Shown: positions 14,901 to 26,900 of the stretch, piece after piece
Position numbering within the stretch: position 1 is the first letter of the stretch
Layout of the letters: each line of letters opens with the position of its first letter
NCBI GenBank assembly: GCA_000310025.1
Contig: FN649729.1
Span: forward strand, 124,001-188,000
Reading direction: 5' to 3'
DNA: 64,000 bases
Origin: Ectocarpus siliculosus
Lineage: Eukaryota > Sar > Phaeophyceae > Ectocarpales > Ectocarpaceae
Translations under genes and position numbers: made by a program
Notes under the pieces: model-generated
Seen by the model: the letters and a program-made list of their open reading frames with translations, nothing else
The model's database searches: none
What the model was told of the DNA's origin: nothing

Positions 14901-17900
14901 CGCTATCGCGAGACTTTCAACAGACGAGCTTTGATGTGTGCTGTATGGTGCATGTTGTACAGCTAGGGATAGCGAACCGACCTCGTGTAGGACGAGGTTT
15001 CTCTGGTGATCCCAGCCCTGTTTCACCGCGCTCGATACCCCTCCCTCTGGATTGTAGGTAGGCTTGAGAAGCTAAAAAACGGAGCAAGACAAATATGGAG
15101 ATAAAGACAAATATGGAGATAGAGAGCGAGAGAGAGAGGGGGAGGGAGGCAGGCAGGCCGGCAGGGAGAAAAGGGCGAAAACGATTGATAGGTTAAGAGA
15201 CAAGACACGCAGGAGAAGGGGCTCACTGGAAAACACAAGAAGAAAAAAATATGTAGATATACCTAGCCTTTAAAGATGTATACCAGAGGAAAGAGGAACG
15301 GGCGAGAGCGAAACATCGAGAGAGAGGGGAAGGCGAGAGAGAAAACGATCATGCTCACAACGACAACGAAAGAGACAAACACAACAAGACACAGCAGTAA
15401 GAGTCAGCGAGAAGTTGCGACAGATCTAGCAGTCACAGGCCAATCGGTGTCCAAGAATAAAAAAAAAGAGTCGTCGACAACCCCGAGCAAAAATTGAATA
15501 GCACCCTGGCACGTGCGATACGGTCCACACTAGCCACAGCCAAGCCGTTTCAAAAACGCCTCTCTCGTTTTGTAACGTATTGCATTCTCTTCTCACGTCG
15601 AGAAAGGCTTTCTTGTTTAGCTCGAAGGTTGTCATCATCTCTCCGTTCTCGTCCAAGGACTGAACCTTGTTGTCGGGAGGGTGTATCACGTACGTTAGCA
15701 GACCCTCCGCCTGACAAATGTTCCAACAACACAGGACGGGAGACGATAAGACGTGTAGACGAGGGAGGAGGGAGGAGGGAACCGGGGTCGATAACGGGGG
15801 GGGGGGGGGGGGGGGGTAAAATATGGGCAAAAAAGGGGTCCCCCCACCCTTGTTGGGGAATTTTTCCTNNNNNNNNNNNNNNNNNNNNNGGGGGGGGGGG
15901 GGGGGGGGGGCTGGGGGGCTCAAGGGGGGGGGGGGGGGGGGGGGTTAGAATCATGTGCAATAATGTGTCACGCACACCTTTGTCGTGTACTTTCTCTTAA
16001 CGCACAATTTTTTGTGTTTAATGCAAAAAAAAAAAAAAGGCGGCTGGTCAGCTTTTTCTTGTTTTCGGGTATTTATATTTGAATGTTCAGTTAATGAGGC
16101 CGCAATATCGAAACCTCCATCAGCACAAACTACACTAAATCGGAACATGTAGCACATCATAACCGACGCACACCGCAGTCGAAGGAGAAGCATGGTAGAT
16201 CCTGCTGTACCACTTTACCTTTCCCTTTTCGATCTGCAGCCACTGAGTGCGGTCCGACCCGTGCGTAGACAAGAACTCGGAAATGGCCTTCCTGTCCAGG
16301 TAGTGCAGGCCGTAGAGGGGGTGGAAGGCGTCGATCTCCTCCTTGCCCTTGGCGGTTGGGGTCGTCGACACCAGCGCGTACCGCCGGTACGTCGCACGGC
16401 ACCTGGGGGTCGATTTAGTAGATAGTATGCATCCAAGCGCGCAAAAAAACAAGGGGGGGGGGGTGCGCATGTGTCGGTTGGTGTAGTAAGTTGGATATTT
16501 CGGTGATGCATACACCGATTTCGAAATGCGGCACCGTTGCTGCTGCTGCTGCTGCCGCTGCTGCCGCTGCTGCTCCACAAGGCGACGCCTTGACGCTTGA
16601 CGGCCTTGTGGTGGACGTTTCAAACAGCCTCGGTCGTCGAAGCTTGTGGGTTAGGGTTAGGGTTAGGCGGAGCATGTGCGACACCGACTGTCAAAATAGA
16701 TGTTTTGTGATGTTTCATCAACAGCGCGAGAGGAGAGAGCTGTTTCATTGCTGACGTCCCGCTGCTCCCGTGTACTTCCAACGCTGTTCCTCTGTCAGAG
16801 AGCCGGGCCGGCACTCTGATTCACCGTCGTGGTTGTGTCTATGTGGGACCCCGTGCTGGTGGATAGTGGGTGTATGCCATGTGCCAGACGTTCTGTGTGC
16901 GTCTCTCGTCTCATCAACTTTTACTTCTTTTTTTTTTTCCACGCACCGATATACATATATTGTGTGCCAAAACCTGAAAAATATACAATTACCCAAAACA
17001 AAAACAAGCAACACCCCAAACCCAATACAGTTTTTCTCCAATTCAAATCCCCAGCCATTTTGATACTGCGTCCCCAGACCCGAAAAAAAGCATTCCAAAA
17101 CACACGCTACTATTTACATGTAGGCATGTTCATGTTGTTCGAGGTCGTCATCAGACGAGAATCAATAGTAGTCTGACCCCGCGTCGGAAGTAAGCACTTC
17201 CTCGCAATGTTTGGGCTTCTTCGTCAAGATGAGGTCGTCTTCTGTCAGGAGATCCCGGTTGACCGTGCGTGCATGGGGCAAATATCGGCATCTTTTGCTA
17301 TGCGCTAGAGAAAGGTGCTGACATGTGTACCCGTGCAATCACGGACATCCGCAATCTCCTGCTGGAAGACGCCTAATCTTGACCAAGAAGCCCCAATATT
17401 GCGAGGGGGTGCTTACCTCCGACGAGGGGTCAGACTACTCATAATACTATAAATGCCCATGTGAGAGGTGTAACAATACTATAAATGCCCATGTGAGAGG
17501 TGTAATAATACTATAAATGCCCATGTGAGAGGTATAATAATACTATAAATGCCCATGTGAGAGGTGTAACAATACTATAAATGCCCATGTGAGAGGTGTA
17601 ACAATACACTATAAATACACATGTGAGAGGTGTGATAATACTATAAATGCCCATGTGAGAGGTATAACAATACACTATAAATACACATGTGAGAGGTGTG
17701 ATAATACTATAAATAACCATGTGAGAGGTGTGGGTACGAGGGACAGCTGGTCCGCTGTAGATACTTCACGAGGGTTCAGAGCGTGCAAACGACTGGTACT
17801 GTATGTAGAGAACAGAGATTTCCAAGGACCCACAATTATCAACACATGTCATCACAAACACAGAACTCGCTCCCGTTTTGGTCCCGTTTTGGTCCCGTTT

Positions 17901-20900
17901 TGAAGAGCTATGGTGGTGGTTTTGAAGAGCTATATGGTGGTGGAATTGCACGAGCCGAGGTTTTAGCTTGCCAGACAGTTACTTCTGAACGAGGTGTAAT
18001 GCCTAATTAAAGGCATCACAGGGTACATGTAGCGGGGTTCAATTGGCCGACTCGACTCGACTCGACTTGATGACGCGGGTCCAGCGACTCTGACTCTATC
18101 TCATCTGTTGCACCAACCAGAAGGTACATCTCCGACAGTCGTCTGACGTCACAAACTAGCTTGGTCTGGAGACGGGTGTTGAGGGTACCATATGAAGCGC
18201 CAGATGTGTTTATTCCAGACGAAAATATTGCCTGCCACCGAGCCAGAGAAATCTAGCAATCAAACGTGGGCTGGTCGTTATGCCTTTTCTTGCTGGTGGA
18301 TAACGGTCTAATCTTGAGGCCTAAGAGCAGTTCATCAGGACACTGATTTTCGCTGTAGGATAGCCTAACACCCCACACGAATCGAAAAAAGTCTCCAAAA
18401 AGTTCATTGCCCCACAACAATTGTTGCTGTTCATACTATTAATAAACAATGTTCCGATCCGATCTCTGTTCAGCATTGTACCTTCATCTGTCCTTTGCTG
18501 ATGTACCACTTTACGCGGTCGATTTCCGTGCTCACAGGCTAACTTACCCTAAAAAAAGGTATACCAAAATAACATGGACCCGGAGCATACCAATGTTTGT
18601 ATTCAACGCAAAAAACTGCAGCACATGTCAGCACATGTCATGTTAGTCACTCACTTGGCCTTTACCCTAGGCTCCAAAGCGATCTCTCTCGCCAAAATGT
18701 GCCGCACGCCCTGAAGGATAGACTCGCTCGACGAAAACAGGGGCGTATCCTCCGCCCCCTTCATGTCAGACGCCACCAGCTCCACGGCTTCGGGTGGGGT
18801 AGGCACCGGGAAGTACCGCTGGGAAATCCCTGTTGATATGTTCGCGAAGGGGGTCCACAGATGGGAATTGGGGGGGGGGGGTGCAACGTTAATTGTTAGA
18901 CGCCCCCAGCCTCAACGGAAGCCGGCAGACATGCGGTAGGCGAAAAAAGCCATGTCATCGCACGAACAGCGGCAGCAGCACCAAAACTTAAGGGTGACAA
19001 CATCCAATAAACGCATAAAAACACAAACACCGATTGGGGGTCGGGAAAATATTGTGTAGAAAGGCAACAGAAAGCTATAAACACACAATGTCTAACGACC
19101 TCTCACGCAGAGCATTTCCCATCCTGCAGAGAGAGAGGAAACAGAAAGCTACACGCATAATGTGCAAAAGCGACCTTTCAAAACCCAGAGCATTGTCCCC
19201 TCCTGCAAAGAGAGAGAGAGACAACAAAAAGCTACACAAACCCAGGCATAACGTGAGGCTATACCGTAATACTACAGCATTGTAGCAGCTTACCCGTGAC
19301 CACCTCCCCAAGCTGCGCGGCCGTGATGGAAAACTTGTTGGCGAGTCCCCTAAGGCCCGCCTGCCTGGCGGCGCGGTAGAGGTTGTCGTCCGCTCGCCCC
19401 GCCCTCCTAGGACGCCGCCTGTCGCCGTTGCCGTTTCCGGTGGCGTTGCGAAGCTTCTCGTCCGTCTCTCCTGGGGAGGCAGCGGCAGGGTTAACTTACA
19501 TTACAAACTTACACTACAAAAGGGACTACTGCCTATGCCAAGAAAGTATTGTAGAAGTAAGAAAAAATACTAATAGCCAGGGGGCACGCAGACCTTAAGC
19601 CTGGCTTAGCCTATTCTATACTTTATCCAGTATGTTTGCTGATGGGGAAAACACTTGCAAAGATAACTGTAATATAGGAGATTCTAAGCGAACGGATGCG
19701 CAAGAGGGGATGGTACTCATGTTTTGCATGCCTTAGCGGTTAGACCCTTGACCACGCGTCCTCGAGAGGACGGAGCGTTGTTCCTTCCCGCATGACCGAT
19801 CGTTCTTTCCTACTTCGCCAAAGGTGGTTCAAAAACGTTTCCCCTATCCTTCGAAGCGGGGAGGAGATTGATATACCATGAACAAGGTTTCTTGAGGCAA
19901 GGGCAACAAATAACAATAACAGCTATGCCATGCTATCAGAGTCCGCTTACCCATGAGGCTGACGAGAGCGAGGTAGTCTTGCATGTCCTTCAGCTCCACC
20001 TCCTCCTGGCTGTTGATCATGTACGAGTACTGGTCCGACGGGAACAAGGAGGCTGCAACGCCAACAACAACAACAACAACAACATAGCAGACGTCAAGAG
20101 GGCAGCAGCACGGTCGACTTCTTGCTGTTATCGTTATCGGTGCTGCGGTCATCGTCAAACATTGCAAAAAAATCAGAAACACAAATAAGTAGCCACGATT
20201 CCAAACAACAAACTCACCACTCACGGAATAAACTGCAACACAACATCCCTTGTATTGCAGTATTATTTACTGCTGTAATTGCGTGCATGAATATCTACTC
20301 GCTTGGCATCGCCATCAATAGCAAGTGGTTGATGGCGTCGTCACTACGTCTAGAAGAGTGGTGCTATCAAGAAACAATTGCTATTGTTGCTATTGTTGTT
20401 AGACCACCTGATACGGGAGGCAGATCTGTCGCCACGTGGCGGTAAAATGCAACACTACACTACGCGGCGAGGGAAGGTCTCCCACGTACCGAGACCAAAA
20501 AACAACAATCAAGCATCGAGCTAGGAGGAAACGTGAACATCACCCTTAAAAAAATGCTGTCTGGTGACAGAGAGAGAGAGAGACAAAACTTGGCATCCTG
20601 GTGACGCAATCTCATTGTTATATTGTGATGACGTCATCGTGATGACATGGTCGTGGTTCGTTCTCTTGCCTTCCTCTTCCATGGCACTGCGGGCCTCGTC
20701 CCGCCTCGCCTGGCGCTCCTTAGCCGCCGCGTCCTTCCTCTCCTGCCTCCTCGCTTCTCGTGCCGCATTCCGCTCCTGCTCCTCGCTCTCTTCCACCGCA
20801 TGCTCGCCCTTGAGCCCTGCCAGAACAACAACACACAACAAAATAAAACGCCCAAGACAGGCACCATTCCGTCACGCTCTGTGCCTCAAGTGACTCTAGG

Positions 20901-23900
20901 ACCCTATGCATATATTAATCACAACGCGCAGAAAACACACGGAAGCACGACCCACGATCCCACCCTAAAAACACATACGGTAAGAAAAAGCGGGCTCAAA
21001 ATGTCACAAGATAACAGACTTCGCTGGCCTTAACAATACACACACACACCCCATCTACCATACACCACCGTCACCGTATCCTACGCCACGATAGCCACCG
21101 GCGGTGTCAGAGCTATGCTATGCTATGTAGCATTGTTGGTCGCAGCCTTTCGGCGTCGCCCAAGACTCCCGCCCCGCAGACAAGACAAGCGTACCCGCCC
21201 ACCCATCCATCATCATTAGGGTACGACTCTTCTCTTCTCTTCTCTTCTCGAGGCAAAAGTCGAAGGCAAGCACGCAGGAGGGTTGGTTAGATAACCTTGC
21301 CTAAGGGAGAGAACCCTTTAGTGTATGTAGCCACGGATACAATGTACAAACTCCTACCCGCCAGAAATGCTCTCTTTCTCTTCTCTGTTGTCTGTGCGTG
21401 TCTGACCGCTGATGAAAAGCGACAAAAAAAAAACTCGACACCCACCTATGACGTGAGACCTAGCGTGGTTAACCGCATCCTTCGCATCCTCCAGCGCTTT
21501 CGCCAAGCTCTCCTCCGTCGCACGCTCCCAGTCTCCCTCGCCAACCTCCTCCTCTTCCTCCTCTTCCCCATCGTCCCCCTTCCTCTCCTCCGCACCCGCC
21601 TTTTTGGCAGCCTGTGCAGCGGAGAGCCGGGTGTTGTTGACCCTCTCCACTCCTTGCGCCGACTCGTCTTCGGCTTGGGTGAGCGCAGCCTCGGCCTTTT
21701 CGAGCGCTAGCTGGGATCTCCTCATCCTAATAAATCAAACGATCCAGGACAAGGGATGGGAAAAGGGTTAGACGCTTGTTGGAATCGCCAGCCTCGGAAT
21801 GAAACATTCAGGGCAGGGGTTGGGGCAACGGTTAGTGCTTAGTGGGGATCCCTTTCCTTATCCTTGTAATGGAACGATGAGGGGCAGGGGTTAGAGCAAC
21901 GGTTAGCCCTTGCAGGGACCATATTTCCGAATCTTTGTAGTGAAGGGCGAAAACGCGGGGGATAGCGTCTGGCGGTACCCACAGCCTTGCAATGAACGAT
22001 TGTGATTCAGGGTAGGGGCTAGGGTAAAGCGATGGCGCTAATAGCTTAATTTCATCAACCTTATGCTTACACGTCTATCGCAGTGAGGGGCAAAGAGAGG
22101 TGGGGGTTAGGAGAAATGTATGTGGTACAGTAAAACACCGCTGTTCTTCACGTGTGTTTTTGCTATCCTTGTAGTACTGTCCGCGCTACAATAACCAGCT
22201 CACCAATGTGAAAACGCGTCAGTGTCATCAAGTCTCATCATTGTGGCTAAGAGCGGAAAGCGCTTCGAAAGGCGCACTGCTGTGAAGGTAAAGCACATGA
22301 TCAGGGGTCTCGTGGGGCGGGGGGGCACGTTATGTGGGTGCGTGCCAGACGTCTCCCAAAACACCCCTCTCGACTCTCTCAAGCTCTCTCTCTCTCTCAG
22401 TCTTCCTCCCCCGTCTTCATGTGTTGTACAAGTAGCACAGAAAGAAAGCCAGCGAAACAAGATGATAACTTCTGTGTGACCTTCCCCCGGCTGCTATGCA
22501 TACGGAACGGAACGGTTGGTGCAAGGTAAGGACACAATACATATCATACCATACCATACCATTTGGTCCCAGACCACACGATGCAATTCACACAAGGTAT
22601 TCAACCATACAGTACCTGGATTCCCTGTTCTCCTTCGATGTCTCCTCCTCGGCTAGCCTCTCGTCGCGAGCGTCGACCGTCTCACTCGCGTACCCCTGCA
22701 CACACATCAGACCCACACAACCATCCAAAACAACGATCAACGTATGGTATCCAGCAGACGAACATGGACATGTTTAGCCTACGGCACCGTAGTATCCATG
22801 AACATAGAGACAGCAGGCCAACACGCTACACAGGTCCCACGGATCCAACAGATCCAAAACATGAAAATAGGTCCAACGGATATGTAGGCTCAATGGGTAC
22901 AACAGACCCGTTGAATCATCAAAACGACAGGACACGCCATGTCCAGAAACGGACGGCGCTGAGCGACCGAAATAAATTTATAGACATTATGCGACGTTGG
23001 ACAAAAGACAACTTAGTGGACGTGGGAGATCGATATCCTTGCCGTACGGCTCTTTCCGCGGGTACAAAGCTCTGCCCACCACACTACTAATAGTACATTT
23101 CTACACGCGTTGCTTGAGTATCATAGGGAGAAAAAATCACAGGTGGTGAGGGACCGTCGGAAAAGGTCTGTCTCGTTCTGTCCATGTGTCAACGATATTT
23201 TTCCGGGCCGGAAGACCAAGATCTAGCCGCTTTGCTATGCGCGTCTATATTCACATGTACCAGGTCTCTCATGTTTTGTCTTCATCTCATCTCACCGAAT
23301 TATTTTCGTCGTCCGAATCCTCGTCACCATCCACAAGCTTCCACAAGGTCCTGCTAGCCTTAGCCACCTTGTCTCGACGGTTCCCCACCTAAAGAATTTA
23401 AGGGTAACGGTTAAGGTTGGCGTTGGGTTAGAAGAGTTATAAATAAGTTGGCACGATAACGACAACAATAGCAATCAGACCGACGGCAAGAAAACAGCAA
23501 CAGAACAACGGAACCTATAACCGCCGAGGGTTCGCTGCATCGCCCTTGTCATTCAAAGCCACGCAAACTCGCCAAGGCAGAGCCTACGCCTAAGGTTAAC
23601 CCTCGATATCGATTTCCTCCCTCACCGTGCACACGTCTCGTTACATCTCGCAGGTGTTCTGGGGTCCTACACACAACCCAAGCCCTTGACGTTGACGTTG
23701 ATGAAACTCCAATCCTACCCTACGTCTAGCGAAAAACGGACGCTGTCACGATTCCTCCTGAATACTATAATACCTTGTCCCAAGTCTCGTCGAGGTCGTA
23801 AATCTTCCACAGGTGGTCGAGCGTGAGGTACGTGTTCATCTGTGGCGATGTCCAGAGGTAGTCCCTGACAAGTAACAACAACAAATCAATCAAAAATTAA

Positions 23901-26900
23901 AAGACAAGCTACGCCTAAAAAGGTCCACGTAGGGGTACAAGAATTAGCTTCGACGAAAGGAAGAAAAAGGCAGCAAACACACAAGTACACCAACACGTTC
24001 AGCAACACACAAAAACAAATGACTAACCCAGGGGCTAGAGTTCAGGGCAGAAATAGACACGTGACGAATCTACGACGACTAAAAGGTAGACTAGAGCCAC
24101 GATCACTAGAGTAGTCAAGATCACTACACACATGTACTTCGGCATCCACCGCAGTTTCTGCAAAAAATCGCGAACGCAAAGCTGGGAAAGAGCATGTCTC
24201 GTGCCGGCGCGCAAATCCGGAAGGTATCATAGCAGCTGGGGAAGTGCAGATACAGCGGGCGAAATTGGTCCATCGAGTCTTCAATCTTCCCATCGCCACG
24301 AGAAAAAGAAAATATAGTGCAGAGAAAAAATGCTGCCACGCACAGGAGCACTTTCCGCTCTCCGCCTCCTTGAAGTTCATCAACCAATAGCAGTATCCAG
24401 AAGAGAGTCGCGGCTCATTCCTTTACAAAACCCAACAAAACAACAGCGACCCTTAAGATCCGGTCCCATGTCGTGGTCCCTTCCCTTCCCCTTCCCCTTT
24501 CCTTTCCCTCCCTTACCGGCGATAGTGCCACACGAAAGGCACCTCCTGGCTCTCCACCCCTAAGAACCTCAGGACGTGTTCGATCGCACTCTTAGCCATT
24601 TGTTCGTCCACTCCGAAGCCGAGGTCGAGCTGGTGGAAGATCCACTGGGCCTCGTCTTGCCGCTCAGCATCGCTGGAAAGAAAGAGGCAACGATTAAACA
24701 GAAACAAAACAAGATGGCACACACGAGGAGGCAAAACCAAATTCGCAACACACAGCGGCAGCAGCATGAGAGAGAGAAGCTATGCATACGGGCAGGGGCA
24801 CTGACGGTCCTATTGCAACAAACCGTCTGATCATGTCTGGCCTGGTCATGTCATGGTCTTGGGCGGAATGAGCAAGGACGAGACAAACGCCCAAGCACGC
24901 AAGAGTCGGGTCGAAGTTACCATTGTGAGACAACCGGCGAACCAACCATGGACCAACAGATTCCATATGGAAAAACAACCAGCTCCCAACGCAAATATGA
25001 ACGTGTGAAACGGTATGTAGACAGACACACAGACGAGCCGCTCGGCACAAGCTGCAGCCATGACCAACCACCACAAGACGAGGCTAACGCCGAACACAAA
25101 AACAATTTTCTTAACCTCGACCGCCTTCGCGTGGATGTTATTATTAAGCAAGTGAAGTAGACAGGGGGGTTCGTTTCCGTATCCCCCAACCCGTACCCCC
25201 TACCCCCTACCAAAACCATATTAATACCCTCGAAAAGGCTACTGCTTCACGCCTTGGGTTGAAGTCAAGACGTTCTCGGTGTTCTCAATGTCGATGTTCG
25301 TATCTCGATGTCCTCATCTCCATGTTCTCATCTCGATGTTCTTCTTATTCATGTCGACGTTCTTCTCATGTTGATCTTCTGTCCCTGCTCTCTCACCTAG
25401 CCTCTCCTCTGGACGGCATCCTGAGCTGCAGCCTCTCCGGCCGGTCCGTCTCCTGGATCATCTTGTCCCTGTCCGTCAAGAACTTCTCCTTCAGGAGGGA
25501 CGGCTCGATGCCGGCGAGAGCCTGCCTACGGGCGTCCTTGCTAGCACGCTGCTTCCCATCGGCCTGGTTGTTACACAGATCAGATAAACATATCAGAGAA
25601 ACAACGTTTTCCCAGACAATTGGCACCGCTGACATGCATAAGCCAAACATATGGCACACCGCAAGAGGTGAAGACTGGTGGATGGGGCGAACACACACCT
25701 GTCCCAACGCTACTGACATTGTTGATATGTGTTGCCACTCTGCCAATCCTTCCAAGGGCTACTTGTATCTATCGAAGGGCTTGTCTTCTTTCGGGAAGGA
25801 GGTGTGGCTTGGTACCAGTATTGGCTTTGCGCTTGCCTATGATACGACTGCCCTTCTCTTTGGTTGCGAGCTGCTTTTCCTGGTGGCCCCGACCTGAAAA
25901 CCTATCAAGGCAAACATTTGCAACACCAATTTGCACCTTGAATCAGCCAATCAGCAACAGGCAACAGGCGTCACATGCCCCCGGCCGCTAGTAAAAAAAT
26001 ATCCTTTTGTTTCATTTTTCAATGCTCGTAGGAATGGCCTGTAATCGAGTCTACGGTAGCCGTCTAGGCTACTAATCGTACCACGGTGACGCCATGACGC
26101 CATGACGTGATCATCACCCGGTGACGGTGACTTGACTTGACTGACACTTACCTCGTCTTCGCCATCGACGTCCTTGAAGAGATCGAAGTCTTGGATGCCC
26201 TCTCCAAAGATCTCCATGGCCTCGTACACCTGATCCTGGCTGGCGCCCAACGGACCCCCTTGGAAGCTGAACAAACCCATATTCGAGGGGGGGGGGGGTT
26301 GTCGGAAACTTGTTCTTGTTCTGTGACGAAAAACATTTCGGTACGCTTGGGAAAAGATGTTGGTTTCTCTGCTGGAAATTCTTAAGCGAGAGTAAACTAA
26401 CGCGCTGGTTGTTGTCGCTGCTTGCCCCAGCCATTGGATCGCCCATCGGCCTCACCCCCCTTTGTGCGGCTGTACGCCTCTACATGCGTCATCCATGATC
26501 CACGGCGCCCTTATTCTTCCAAGGGATTACCGTATATGACACAAGATAACACACCCCCTTGGCCGATTTTCAAAGCTCGATTTCTCAACAGCAGGAAGAG
26601 TCACAGCGCCGAAAACGGCGGCGTTGGAACCGTTTTGTCCAGAGCTGTTCGAAAACGTATTGGTTCATTTATGCATCCTCTTNNNNNNNNNNNNNNNNNN
26701 NNNNNNNNNNNNNNNNNNNNNNNNNNNNNNNNNNNNNNNNNNNNNNNNNNNNNNNNNNNNNNNNNNNNNNNNNNNNNNNNNNCTGTAGACTGCGCTACAT
26801 CGTATATGTACAGTTAAACAAGAAAGATAAACTTTTCGTGATATCACACCGTTTCATGGAGTAATTGGTGGAAGTCAGTCAGAATTTAGTCTGCGCACAG

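Noticed and set aside
15426-16000. Long open frames on both strands spanning the N run
   Set aside because: Produced by unknown bases and poly-G/poly-C tracts; only the SPT6 exon at 15597-15710 is real.
26404-26450. Possible SPT6 exon (RPMGDPMAGASSDNNQR) with a GTTAGT donor
   Set aside because: It ends in phase 0 while the next firm exon (26266) needs phase 2, and exons 7 and 8 join in phase without it.
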